DNA of 64,000 nt from Micrasema longulum (GCA_022494885.1 JAGVSM010003958.1:1-64000); one strand, 5' to 3'. Counted from the first letter of the stretch, positions 32,540-44,310 are shown. Numbers and translations are program-made. The notes: a model not told the origin generated them from the sequence alone.

Positions 32540-33010
32540 TATATATATAGTTGGATAATTTATAAAGCGCCATTTTTGTGAAAATCACCTCAAGGGCGCT
32601 GTACAATTAATAAATATCCCAGTACGTCTTGCAGCTACAGAGCGCATGGACGGTTGGGATTCTAGTTCCTCGTTTTCAATTAAGATCAATAAAAAATTAT
32701 AACATAGGAGCTAGATTACAGGACGTCTTGCAGCTACAGAGCGCATAGACAGTTAGAAATTTAGCCCCCATTTACACATTTTAAAAATTGACAAATAAAT
32801 TTAGTGTATTACAAAATAATAATAATATGAATAGTAAAAGGAGTAAGATTACAACACGCCTTGCTGCTACTAAGCGCATAGACGATTGGAATTCTAGACC
32901 CCGTTTACAAAATTAAGGTATTTTAAAGTTGATATATTAAAGCTAGATAACCAATCATCGTGCAGCTACAAAGCGCATGGATGAGAGGAATTCCAGCAAA
33001 GTTAAAACAA
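32540..33010 (-). mobile_element. L2/CR1-like 3' end preceded by four tandem units
   Basis: The 3' terminal motif (plus strand AAAGCGCCATTTTTGTG and CCTCAAGGGCGCTGTACA) matches 55462-55530 and 42778-42845. Just upstream in element orientation, a core with CAGCTACAGAGCGCATGGAC and TTCTAG..CCCGTTT recurs at about 32621, 32721, 32856 and 32960, spaced 100-135 bp. Confidence 0.7.
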
Positions 33011-33334
33011 TATCAATAAATTTATAAAAAATAGAGTATAGTAGTAAATTGGTCAAGTGTTCATACCAAGAAGTAAGCAATAAAAAACTAAATAAATAAA
33101 GCACTGTATCAACTCCATGGTTAACAAAGGGATGATATTTACGATTTGTGACAAAAGCCTATTTAACGGGCAATTAAAAACTTCATTGTTTGAAAAATAC
33201 ACTTAAGAAGTAAGTCTACGTGAAATACATAAATATAAATTAATTTTTGAGTTCTTATTTTTGCGTTCTTACCCAAATATGTTGATTTTTGAGCCATTTT
33301 CTTTTAGCCGTAAAAAAACCTGATAGAAAATGAA

Positions 33335-33440
33335 AAATAAATTATGGTAGAGCAAATTCGAACCTCGTACCTCCTTAACGGAGTCCGCGACACGACCCAC
33401 GGGACCACAATTTTAATTTTAACCACGACCGTCCTTAAAA
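33335..33440 (-). mobile_element. SINE C head and body fragment
   Basis: Minus strand: GTGGTCCCGTGGGTCGTGTC, GCGGACTCCGTTAAGGAGG, GAGGTTCGAATTTGCTCTAC. Clear A/B-box-like head. Confidence 0.7.
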
Positions 33441-34864
33441 ACTAAAACCCATGCACATTTCTTGAACTTGCAATGGATTGATTTTTGGTTATCATTTTTT
33501 ATTAATTTGGCATTGTTCTTTATAATGTTTGTACAATAAATCAATAATTTCGTCCATTGTGGCATTTAAGTCATATTTTATTTACGGTTCCTACAGTATA
33601 AATAGTTGATTGATAACTCGGATCAAAAGGAGAGGTTAACTCAACTGTAAAATTGGAGAATTCTAATAACAAACTTGATCTAATCTTAGACCTTAGATGA
33701 AATAAATTGAGGCTGGGTACCGTTTAGTGTCATTGAACTATTTCCTACAGGGGACTAAAAAAATTTGTACTCCTAATTAGCATTTATCTACATTTTTTGT
33801 TTCGCGCTTTTTCATGCCATGGGCTACAAATGTCTGGAACGGGATTATATTTTATATTTAATTGATAATTGAGATCGGCTGCATTTTCTATAAAAAAGAA
33901 GTATTCATTCATCTGCAACCGGAAGACATAAGGTACTAAATAGAAATAGAAATGTTTTTTGGAGCCAATCAACAAGCTTATGTGTGTCCGAATTGAATGG
34001 CATTATTGACAAAAAAATATTTAATTTATGTTAAAAAACATACCTACTAAACAATCTTTATAATCTTGGAATTTTAGAAACTATCAAAGAATCCGTTTAA
34101 AGTACAGTAGTCACGGTCATGGCAAAATCTAGGCAGACATGGCAAATGTGTCATCTTTAAGAAAAGAGTGATAACACCACTTGCTTCTTGAATGCTGGAA
34201 TTTGCTGTAGGAACACATCAACAGTACTGTTTACTGAGATTTTGTTAACTGTTGTGTGAATCCTTTGTAGAAATGAAAAGAGCCCGAAGTTGGTTCTTAA
34301 ATTTCCTTCAGCAAAGACAGGATTGGTACACAAATTACGGTGAGATATAACATATTAAGATTAATCTGAGCAAGGGTATCATAGTAAGATATTATTTTGA
34401 GCAAGAATATCAAACCATCCATTTCATCTATTTTTAAATATTAAAGGTTTTTAAAATTTACGTTAAAGCGATTCAATCCGCATTTAATGAATATTAAAAT
34501 TAGGAGACCATATTATAGAATGATTTTTTTTTTTGTTTTTTTTTTTACATATTTATTACAGCAATTAACAAGTAATTATTTTTACAACAAATTAATTAAG
34601 TATTAAAAATAAACATTTTTTTTTTTTGCTGTTGGTTCATCTAAACTGCTTAACTGGGGATAGCTTTCCCGTTCTAAAGCAGTAAATGATGTAATTTATA
34701 ATGATATTAAAAAGTAATTACAGTTTTATCGTTATGTGTGCTTTTTCAGTCTTAAAAGTAAACAATAAATATCCAGAGAATACATAAATAATACCAAAAT
34801 ATCTATATCCTAAGTCCTAGGCCATTACTAGTAAAACATGAAACCAGCTTACGTCCTTCTACAT
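33441..34864. other. Unassigned AT-rich stretch
   Basis: Nothing recognised. T and A runs near 34528-34625. Confidence 0.4.
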
Positions 34865-34999
34865 CGGACTACAATTTCTCTGACTCCCTCCGACCAATAT
34901 GGAACCAGCCTGCCAATGGTAATGCCAGTATGAAGAGCAATGTCTTTACTCAACCGTATCTCTACGGATATCGACATCTTTTGTATAACTGAAAGAAAG
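34865..34999 (+). mobile_element. Family K retroelement fragment
   Basis: Nucleotide match to the C-terminal coding end at 57130-57290: GAACCAGCCTGCCAATGGTA, ATGCCAGTATGAAGAGCAAT, CGGATATCGACATCTTTTG. No intact frame. Confidence 0.65.
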
Positions 35000-35396
35000 T
35001 TCAAGGAAGATAGATTCCTTTTTAACAGAGAGGGAAAACACTTTTGAGAAGGGAATATGGGAGTCTAGGCATTTACAATGCTTATGACCTGTCATTGGCT
35101 GGTTTAAGTGGCCACTTTACACACCGTGTAACATTCACCATTCTGCCCATGTTTCAACATCCACGTTTCCTCAACTCTTTCATCTGTTGACTTTTGTAAA
35201 GTAAAAGTTACCAGTGTATAAAATGGCCACCTTAACCAGCCAATTACACCATAAGCCCTGTAAATGACTAGACTTCCATATTTCCTCTTCAAAAATGTTT
35301 TCCATCTCGGTTGAAATAAATTTAAATATGAATAACTCCCTAGGGAAGAAATCCAGCCAGTCTGCAAGCATTCGGACATACTCAAACATTGTTAAG
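35000..35396. mobile_element. MITE-X copy with two inverted arms
   Basis: Left arm from AACAGAGAGGGAAAACAC through TGGTTTAAGTGGCCACTTTA; right arm inverse, ending TCGGACATACTCAAACATTG. Arms of about 130 bp around a centre near 35205. Confidence 0.8.
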
Positions 35397-35690
35397 ATAG
35401 ATTCCTTTTACTCTAATTAATACGTATTTTTATTTTACCATCTTTCCACATTCAAATTGTATTGCTATTTTTTTTAGAATTGTTATGTACATATGCTTCG
35501 AATATATTTTTTGCAATCTACGTGAACGTATTAAAAAAATAAATTATTGAAATAAAATATTTATTTTAAAACATTGGTTGAAATGATTGACCAGAAAGTT
35601 AACGCTTTAAATTTACATAAAACGATACATTATTAGCTTTAAATGTTTTTTTTGCCTGTAAAATGTTTTCACTGGGTTTACAATTTATTT

Positions 35691-35830
35691 GACGTCCACT
35701 TTGTGGTCAGTTTGTTTGCCTAAAGTACAAGAGGTTTCGGGTTCGTTTCCCAACTTTGTTGAAAATATTAAGATTTAAGGTTCAATATGTTCCAATGTAG
35801 TACCTTATGAATGTAATGATTATTAAAATA
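35691..35830 (+). mobile_element. SINE A, diverged head and partial body
   Basis: GACGTCCACTTTGTGGTCAG, AAGAGGTTTCGGGTTCGTTT and TTGAAAATATTAAGATTTAA follow the family order. Confidence 0.55.
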
Positions 35831-35904
35831 TTTCGCTAAACCATTATATTATTAAATGACTGATTTTTTAGATTGATTAGAAAGGGGCCATTTTGACAAG
35901 TTGT

Positions 35905-36012
35905 AAATAACTCACTATTAGAGAATGGGAATCAAGTTGTGTTATAGTAGAGGGCGAACCTTAGACCTTTGATCCGTGAGTCCACAACACTAACCACGGG
36001 ACCACGATTCGG
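35905..36012 (-). mobile_element. SINE C copy
   Basis: Minus strand: GTGGTCCCGTGGTTAGTGTT, GTGGACTCACGGATCAAAGG, TCTAAGGTTCG, then ATTCCCATTCTC and GTTATTTACAACTTG. Confidence 0.75.
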
Positions 36013-36080
36013 TTATTCATTTATTATATTTCAATTTGTTGTATTTTACGTGCATGCAGGTATGTCAGTATAAAATTATA

Positions 36081-36443
36081 CAGGGTGTTCTTTAAACCCT
36101 GTCACATCCGAAACCACGTTGATCAGTATGGACAAGAAGAAATATAAGCATATTAAAAAAAAAATTTAGAACAAATAATTTTTTTAAAAATGAAATATTA
36201 AAAAAAACAAATGGTTGCTTACTTCTGCAGGGGAAAAGAGAGGGGAGCGCGGTCGCTCGGTTGTCGTCCCATCAGAATCCCCCCCCCCCTCCTTGTTTCT
36301 CCCCTGCAGAAGTAAGCAACCATTTGCTTTTTTTTATATATTTAAAAAAAATTATTCGTTCTAAAAAATAATTTTAATGTGCTAATATGTCTTCATACTT
36401 ATCATCGTGGTTTCGGATGTGACAGGGTTAAATGAACATCCTG
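36081..36443. mobile_element. 363-bp mariner-like palindromic MITE
   Basis: Ends CAGGGTGTTCTTTAAACCCT and (inverse) CAGGATGTTCATTTAACCCT, flanked by TA (36079-36080, 36444-36445). Arms of about 150 bp pair nearly throughout, including GTCACATCCGAAACCACG and CTTCTGCAGGGG. The G+C-rich centre carries a run of about ten C. Confidence 0.85.
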
Positions 36444-36979
36444 TATAAATGTATCAATTTATATGACTTAAATGTATATACTTGTATATGGTCCCGACTT
36501 AACACAGATTTATCTAGCAAGTCAGTACATGAAAATAATGCCTCATTGTTTTTTTTCCATTTTGTGTTAATAAATTAATACAATTATTTATATATTTTTT
36601 TTTAAATGTCTCAAGTTCATTAATATCAAAGTTTGGAGCAATGCATTTTGATCACCTAGTGAAACATAACCTTCAACTTGTTATTACGTCATTAACTGTT
36701 TTAGGTTAACTTGAAATTGTTAAAACAGTATGAAGGTCAAGTTTTAACTTATTTTCTTCTTGTTCTTCGGAGTGGAAATATATTTGACTATCGGAAGTAA
36801 CCTACATTGATCTGATGTTAGTATCTAGGTTAACTTTAATTAGTAGAAGTGCCTTGCTCTGCCGAACTTCTGACGAATTCACATCAATTATGATCGTGTC
36901 AGATATTTTATAACGAATCGATTATCTTGAACAAATAAACGAATCTTTTGATAGGTACTTGATTCAAACAAATACAAGA

Positions 36980-37355
36980 AATATCAAGTTTATATTTGAA
37001 GCATTAACTTTGTGGTTATTCATTATAATAAAATAAATGAAACAACTTTGTTTTTAACCACTATTATTTTTTTCCACCCACCGGCTTCAAATTAAACAAG
37101 CTTCTTCATCAAGGTTTACGTAACTAATACATTAATTCCTATTTCATTTTTATCATGTTCACTAAATACTACACGTGGACCCAATAAATCAAATCAAATT
37201 ACCACCATTGTAAGAAAAAAAAGACTTGATTTATTAGGTCCACGTGTAGTATTTAGTGAACATGATGAAAATAAAATAGGAATTAATTCATTAGTTACGT
37301 AAACCTTGACGAAGAAGGTTGTTTGCTTTGAAACCGGTCGGTAGAATTTATTTTT
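36980..37355. repeat. GAAACCGGTCGG repeat arranged as a long palindrome
   Basis: CCACCGGCTTCAAATTAAAC, CTTCTTCATCAAGGTTTACG and TGTTCACTAAATACTACACG on the left face exact or near inverses on the right (CGTGTAGTATTTAGTGAACA, CGTAAACCTTGACGAAGAAG, TTTGAAACCGGTCGGTAG). The loop is about 40 bp. Related single copies lie at 17218-17350 and 40610-40750. GAAGAA..GAAAC motifs recall Penelope-like termini. Confidence 0.7.
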
Positions 37356-37875
37356 TTTGTGTTTGCTTATACTTATACTGATACCTTCTCAAAGAGGTTT
37401 CTCGTTTCTGTTTAAAATATTTGCAAAATTATTTATTGTAAAAGCCACAAAAAGTAATCTTTATGATATTTAACAAAGAACCGCTTTTCATAAAATAACA
37501 CAGAGTAATTGTTTAAATATGGGTGAATAATATTTTGTTAAAGGTTTTAAGAGAAACAAATAAATTTTGTGGTAAGGAAAATAAATAGTATCCGAAGGTT
37601 GTCTGAAAGGAATACTTGGCTGAAGGTAGAAGTGTTTAAGAACCGCATAAAACAACAGCATCAAGATGGTTATAACAAAAATTTGAGGGGTAAACTTACA
37701 CGCCGACAAAGAAAAGACTTGAACCCATAAAATGTATGAGATTTCAAACCGCGAGTAGGTACTGAATTTTTTTTTTATAACAAATTTTATTCAACAAAAT
37801 AAAATATATTTCTTGCTAAATGTTATGAACAATTTGTATTTAACCACTTACCGACTATTCTATATCGTACCTACC

Positions 37876-38063
37876 AGGGCCGTGATTATGAATGGCTATC
37901 TCATCGGTATATATAGGTACTGAGACGGTATAAACTAATGTCAACATCTTCAATTATAGGTTACCGACGAAGATATTTAAAATGTTTATGCAAATATACT
38001 CATTTTCGTACACAAATATCGGTTTTTCTTTATAGACAGTCGAAGATAACTCTGTTAACTTCT
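37876..38063. mobile_element. Rearranged GGGCC-CGATTA MITE copy
   Basis: Starts CAGGGCCGTGATTATGAATG and contains, inverted, the TTTCGTACACAAATATCG and AGACAGTCGAAGATAACTCT blocks of 2085-2150. Confidence 0.55.
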
Positions 38064-38078
38064 CTCTAACTCTGTTAA

Positions 38079-38567
38079 CACTTTGAGTACCGGCCGAATA
38101 CACATAGAATTTACCCTATACCCGGCCTATTTTTGAGAAATTTCATGCTTTGTGGAGGGTTTCTTAAAAGTTTCATAATTATGAAAATACTGAGTCAAAA
38201 CAATTGAAACTTCTCAGATTTATGTGAAATAATTAAAAAAGTCATTTTTGTTTGATAGTTTTACCAACATTGGCCTTTATAGAGAGCCACATTACAATGT
38301 TCGCACATATACCTACAGCGTCTCACTCATTTTTTTGTGCTTTGTATCCCGGAGCCGTGTAAATACGTGATTAAAATAACCATGCGTTGTGTCCTGGTCC
38401 CGTGTTTTCACGGGGTTTACCATCAGCAAAAAAGTACAAATAAAAGCCACTAGATGTCAATGAAATGCACTTTTTTAGACCGCTGGTAAACCACGTGAAA
38501 ACACGGGACCGGGACACAACGCATGGTTATATAATCACGTATTTACACGGTTCCGGGATACAAAGTG
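38079..38567. mobile_element. 489-bp piggyBac-like element with TTAA duplication
   Basis: TTAA stands on both sides (38075-38078, 38568-38571). Ends are CACTTTGAGTACC and the inverse ...ATACAAAGTG. Inside the right half is a foldback of about 95-bp arms (TCCCGGAGCCGTGTAAATAC facing GTATTTACACGGTTCCGGGA). No transposase frame. Confidence 0.75.
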
Positions 38568-38979
38568 TTAAAGTGAGAAAATCTTATACTCTAAATTTAA
38601 ATATAACAAAGCAAAATAAAGAATAATTTAACATCAACATAAAGTGGCTAGTATGTATCTAGGTAATAATGAAAAAGAAAAATAATGCTACTGTAATATT
38701 TTATAAATAATACATTTTTTGGATCAATATGAAAGCTTAAATAATTTAAATAACACCTTTATTTTATCAGTCGGATTTTGGCAATAAATCCACAAATGTG
38801 TAATTTATATATAAATAAATAAACAAACATACATATCCAAGAAAACAAAGTTATATTTAATAATATATTTTTAAATAAATTCATTCCTTTTCTAAAAAAT
38901 AACGAGTGAGATTACATTTTAATGTATTAACAGAGTTAGTATTAAAAATATCAAATATTTTTTCGAACTGATTTAAATA

Positions 38980-39500
38980 CAACAATATTTTGAGTTTGTC
39001 CAAATTTTTGTAGACAAGGACTGGATTCAACTCCCTAAGGAGCTGTTTATATTAACATATTACAACAGAGATGAAGAACATTTAAGAGAAGGTAATATAT
39101 AAGTCTAGGCATCTACAGGGCTTATGACCTGTCAATGGCTGGTTTAAGTGGCCACTTTACACACTGTGTAACATTCACCATTCTGCCTATATTTGAACAT
39201 CTATATTCCTTCAATTCTTTTATCTGTTGATGTTTGTGAAAAACCTTTATTTATGCGGGTGAGATTTATCTAATTGAATTATTTCACCTACATACTAGGC
39301 AACGCCTGAAAATGTAATTTTACAATTTCTATACTTCTTTTATAATATTTTGAGTTTGTCCAAATTTTTGTATGTTACACAGTGTGTAAAGTGGCCACTC
39401 AAACCAGCCATTGACAGGTCATAAGCCCTGTAGATGCCTAGACTTCTATATTACCTTCTCTTAAATGTTCTTCATCTCTGTTGTAATATGTTGATTTAAA
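38980..39500. mobile_element. MITE-X, composite copy with long inverted arms
   Basis: The left part starts AATATTTTGAGTTTGTCC at 38990. 39056-39175 (TTACAACAGAGATGAAGAAC ... ACACACTGTGTAAC) is repeated inverted at 39372-39493. A second family terminus lies at 39345. The arms are nearly identical. Confidence 0.85.
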
Positions 39501-40079
39501 TACCCATGTATTCTGGATATTATAATTTTATTTTTTGTAGGAAAGTTGATATTTTTTTGGTGTTTAAAAATTTAAAAGTCCAAATTATACTGGAAGGTTA
39601 TGTAGCCACAATGAACAAACACGAGACTTCATCCTTAAGATCAATCAGTCGGAATAATTCATAATTACATCTGGCCATATTTTGCAATCGATCGGAATAA
39701 ATGATAGTAACATAATCGATTCTCATACAAACTCGGCCTATATTCGGCCACTTCTCGGAATCCGGCCCGCCACACCATGCATGAGGCTCCATACATCCAT
39801 AAGGGAAATTATTCCGCCGACCGCGGCCTCGAACCGAGAACCGTCACTCCGAGCGGGTTATCCTCGCCCAGTGAATTTCAAAGGGCAGTTTTCAAGGTAA
39901 TAATAAACTTAATTCATATTACTGATAACGTATCAGATCAGGTCTCTTAATTTATAATACCCATATCACTCTATATTTTTATCTTATTAATTAGCACGAA
40001 TATAACATACTTGTTTAGTGGTCAATGGGATTTAACCGTTTAAGTGCCAAACCAATTTAACAGATTTTCGCATTTTTTT
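39501..40079. other. Unassigned stretch with G+C-richer block at 39720-39890
   Basis: On the minus strand the block reads GGCGAGGATAACCCGCTCGG, then GGTTCTCGGTTCGAGGCCG, suggestive of a pol III B box, then GGCGGGCCGGATTCCGAGAA. Repeat-like but with no second copy here; no gene supported. Confidence 0.35.
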
Positions 40080-40750
40080 TTTAAATTAATGTTTATTTGA
40101 AGCACTAGCTTTATGGTTATTCATAATTACAGTTTGAGTAGGTATGAGTGGTAGCAAAAGTTGGTTTGCAACCAGTAGTCTTTGAAAAATTCTGTTGCTC
40201 TTGGGTGCGCTGCCGGTGACCGGCTTTGAGTGTCACCTGGAGGCGTTCTGGTATTCCAGAAAGTAGTTACTAACGTTTCCCATCATTGTCGACTTAAAGG
40301 GGTTTAAACTAGGTGAAGGGTTAATTTATTTATTTTATTTATACTTCCCCTTGTAGACGATGAGGGGGGTTTTAAAACGACAGCGAAAGTGACATAAAAA
40401 TTGTAAATGTAAATATTTGTTCGCACTTTTCTTTACTGAATTTGGTTGGTAGAGGAAGAAATATAATTAATTCGTAATGAAAAAAAAAATGCTTGCTATT
40501 ATGATTGAATCCGAAGAAAGACATTTAGTCTTTAACACGGATTCGGGTATGTGATGGATGCTTTTAATGTATTAATTAGTATGTTCAAGTACACCTTTTT
40601 TTAATTTTATATAATTTATATTTGAAGCACTAGCTTTATGGTTAATCATTATTAAGTTCAAGTATACCCGAAGAAATTTGTGTAGCTTTGAAACCGGTTG
40701 GTAGAAAAAATAAAAATAAGTGGCTAAAAACAAAGTTTTTTATGTCTATT
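40080..40750. repeat. Pieces of the GAAACCGGT repeat family
   Basis: TATTTGAAGCACTAGCTTTA appears at about 40090 and 40620. The second continues to CCGAAGAAATTTGTGTAGCT and TTGAAACCGGTTGGTAG, as in 36980-37355. 40195-40330 is G+C-richer and unidentified. Confidence 0.5.
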
Positions 40751-40984
40751 TCATTTTAGTAAATGTTTATATTACCATGCGCGAGATATCTCCCTTGTAA
40801 AGTATTTGACTCCTCAATGTGAAAATAATTCATTTGAAAATGCCCGATTGTCCACAATTGTCCGATTTTTTCAAAAAAGAAATAAAATACTTAGACTCAA
40901 ATCAGTGTTTGACTTAATGAAGTTCTAAGTTCTTCTAATTATTACATTTAAATTGATTTTTGAAATTTTAATTTATAGCCCTTT

Positions 40985-41160
40985 TTTAAATAAATTGGGT
41001 CTATTTGTCTCTAGTCAAATGTAACACTGGTTGTTCAACCTTCCACAATGCAGAACCAACCTGCCAGTGGCTATGCCGGTAGTTTGAACAATTGCCTCGG
41101 GTATCGATATATTTCATGACAGTTGGGTTTCTTTTAGGAAAGCAATTTCCAAATTTATTG
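40985..41160 (+). mobile_element. Family K retroelement fragment
   Basis: AAATTGGGTCTATTTGTCTC, TGCAGAACCAACCTGCCAGT, TATCGATATATTTCATGACA and GGAAAGCAATTTCC align with 57105-57295. A deletion and frameshifts. Confidence 0.7.
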
Positions 41161-42777
41161 TAACATGCTTTTTTTCTATTAATTGATCTATTTTGTAATG
41201 TATTAAGGATAAATTAGAAGCATTTTCTATAATTGTCTCAATAGTACTAATATATAAATGAATTTTTAAAAAGAAAAAACTGCACTTCGAAATACATTTT
41301 TTTTCTAAAAAATTTTAAACTTGTCGTTTGTTTTGTGATTTTGTTTCTTTCCGAATACGTAATTGAATGTTTAATATTTAACTTTTTATGTATTTTTAAA
41401 TAAGCTGCTTCTCAAACAAAAACTATTTACATTAATTGCCAAACATTTTAAACATATTTAAAAATCATACTAATAAAAACAAGGAATACGTTTTTAACCC
41501 TTTTGAACCTGAATTAATTTCCCGGCAATAGATATTTTTTTTTAGTTGTTTGTGCTACAGAAATAATTTGAAAACTTTTGATATATTTAATATTTGTTAT
41601 TTTTCATACTAAAGAATTTTTTTAACGTTCATTATTTTATAAATAATTAGTTTTCAATTGATAATCGAGAGAGTTGATAATTTCTTCCTAGTGAATGGAG
41701 GGTTGGATATATTTGAGGAATCTAGACAGTCATTAAAAAAAAAAAGTTAACCATCATTATGGGTTAATTTGTGCTTTTTGACAACTTTACTATTATTGCT
41801 ATACTTTATAAAAAAACTTTGTCTTCGGTATTGGGAACTTGTGGGCTTTAAGCCTGTTTCCCCGCTCATGCAAGAAAAAAAAGAGAAAATCCACATTTAA
41901 ATGTTTTTATATAAAAGGGTAAATATGAACTGAAAATATCACATAATTATATATATACTAATATAATATATTATTATCTAACAGTATGTGTTTATTAAAT
42001 CAAACCAGTCTAATTTTTCTCAAATTTGTTCAAAACTTGCCTTACATTTATAAAGACGACTAGAATTCACTCCAAAACAAACAAACTTGCCAAAAGCCAG
42101 CTGTCAAAGTTAAAAACGAACTTTTCCGTGAAATGCTGATTACTTACCCATACAAAAAAACAGATACGTACTTAGGGGTTTAAATATTTAATAAATAAAC
42201 TCGCCGCTCATGAATTTCAGTAGGTACGAGAGTTAAAAAATCTTAAAATTCGTATTTTTGAATGAACACCCGGGATGAAAGGGTTAAGCTCTCAAGATAG
42301 GCACATACACCTACTAATGCATATTATTTTAATTTATGATAGTATGTAATCCGCTGGCACAATTAAAAGCTCGTACGTAACTTGTAATCATTAATACTGT
42401 AAAAAAAAGTTGAACGTTCTATTCAAGGTTGTGAATTCGATGACCTGACATTAATATCACTTTATACTGCGCACAATGTCGCTATAACTCCACTATGTGT
42501 GTTTATGTACACAAAATTATAACACGTAAAATAAAAAAACACATTATTACCTAATTCAAATTCTTAAAATTGCAGCATTTTTAAGGTGAAGTTCAAGGCT
42601 CATTAAATCAAATAAACATAACGTAAACACTAATACAAGTGTAAAAATCATTAAAAGTTGACTTGTTTTGGTGTCTAGTCTATATAAGTTCTTACAATTT
42701 AGCTATAGCAAAAATTAAAGACTTTTTTTATTATTTTTACTTAGCGATTTAAAAAATAGTTTGAAATTATTTTAATG
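41161..42777. other. Unassigned AT-rich intronic stretch
   Basis: No frames or repeats recognised beyond A/T runs. Confidence 0.4.
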
Positions 42778-42845
42778 AATAACTTGTAAAGCGCCATTTT
42801 TGTTATGGAATACCTCAAAGGAGCTTTACAAAGTGATTATATAAA
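42778..42845 (-). mobile_element. L2/CR1-like 3' terminal fragment
   Basis: AATAACTTGTAAAGCGCCAT and CCTCAAAGGAGCTTTACAAA match the 3' ends at 32545 and 55462 in the same orientation. Confidence 0.6.
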
Positions 42846-43482
42846 TAAGTTAATTTTATTTTTTATTTTCCACAATCTTTTCCACATGATTATTTAATTA
42901 TTATGGTAGACGTTTAAAGAGTAATTAACCTTATCTAAAATTACCAAGTTAATTAAGAGTTTTTTTTGTTATAACAGGAAAGACAAATCTAGTCAACCGC
43001 CAACTTACACCAAAAAAACTTTGAACGTGAATGCGTGGGTAATATAATAAACTGTTTATTTACAGTTACAAAAGGCAATTTATGCCGTTTATGTAAAATA
43101 AATAAAAATATCTTTCACAATATTTTTATTTTCTAAGTAAAGATTGAGCTTTAAATGTTTGAAAAAAAAAAATGACGATTATTTTTTCTTCAGAAAGTAA
43201 AATACACCGGAACTTCTTTTTACGCGGCGGATACTATCCAGGCAGTTATCGTGTAAAAAAAGTATACTAAAAAATTATCATAATGGATAGGTTTTCTTTC
43301 CTTAAGTAATCTGTCAGTTTTTATTTTATTTTTATAGACACAAATGAAAATATCAAAATTCGTCGTGTATTCATAACCCAAATTGTGAATACGCGCTATA
43401 AAACAGTTTACAGGGCATCTAAATAAATTGTTTGGGTGGGTGAGAAAACGCAATATTGTTAGATGACTGAATTTGTACTTTT
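42846..43482. other. Unassigned AT-rich intronic stretch
   Basis: No repeat recognised. The 77-codon minus frame (43220-43453) is AT-driven and unsupported. Confidence 0.4.
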
Positions 43483-43525
43483 TATCTCACTACAACAGGC
43501 CAGGAGTCCCAATTACAGTACAGGG
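43483..43525 (-). mobile_element. SINE B fragment beside a splice donor
   Basis: CACTACAACAGGCCAGGAGT and CCCAATTACAG match the 3' end of SINE B. Lies about 45 bp into the intron after exon B. Confidence 0.55.
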
Positions 43526-43570
43526 TATGAATATGTTAGTTTTAGTGTAAAGATGGAAAAATGTCCTCAC

Positions 43571-43690
43571 CTGTTGAGCATCTTCATGGGCTCTCTGTTC
43601 TTGGTCCTGGTCCTCTTCAGCTGCCCTTACAGCCTGTTGTACTGCCCTCAAGTCTGCAGCACTGATAAGGGGAAGTCCCATAGGATCCAT
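43571..43690 (-). CDS. Internal coding exon of the Gln-rich gene (exon B)
   Basis: A 120-nt, 40-codon exon lies between a TTCAAG acceptor and a CAG/GTGAGG donor, phase 0 on both sides. It encodes MDPMGLPLISAADLRAVQQA and then a helix-prone acidic/Gln segment ending EDAQQ. There is no Cys. The Met at the first codon is probably internal, because the ATG directly follows the acceptor and exon A joins in phase. The LRAVQQAVRAAEEDQDQEQR stretch looks like a short amphipathic or coiled segment. A SINE-B fragment lies about 45 bp beyond the donor in the following intron. Confidence 0.78.
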
Positions 43691-44310
43691 CTTGAATATT
43701 ACAAGAAAAACGTTGTCTTACAAGTAGTCATACTATTTCAAATAAGTATTGACAAAATTATCAATTTATTTACCATCCATATTATATGAAAACGAGCACG
43801 AAATATGAAAAAGAGTTTTGAGAAGTGATAAATTCTGCGTAAATCTTGGCCATCTAATATTCATAAAAATAAAACAAAAAATCATTTCAAGAGAATTCAA
43901 ACAACTTTAAATAAAAAAATGTTATTATTAATTACTAAACAGATTAGAATAAAATAAATAATTAGTGTAAACATGCGTGTGTTAGGTGTAGGTACATTGT
44001 AATATTGTCGAAACAGTATATTTTTATTTTATATTTTTTGTCTAATCTTTTTGTTTGATTAAACAAATTTAATGTTATTATAACAATGAGAATTTTCAAT
44101 GCTACGGGAAATTGGATGTGATGTTTTTTTTTCGCGCGGTAAAAGTTAGAGCATTTAATTAAAGGACGAAATTTCTCAAAAATATATGAAAAAAATAATT
44201 TAACAAAAAATAATTACTTTCCAACATCACTGGTTTATGTGACCACGTGCTTACAATAACCAAACATTTTTATTAATTTTTTATTTATAAATTACATGAC
44301 ATCAGGTATT

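Noticed and set aside
32621..33000. CRISPR-like array from regularly spaced CAGCTACAGAGCGCATGG cores
   Set aside because: Only four diverged units at uneven 100-135 bp spacing in a eukaryotic retroelement 3' region.
35104..35389. 93- and 69-codon minus frames
   Set aside because: They lie wholly inside an MITE-X arm; the same frames recur as repeats elsewhere.
43463..43789. 108-codon plus frame across exon B
   Set aside because: Antisense to exon B and spans both splice sites and a SINE fragment.
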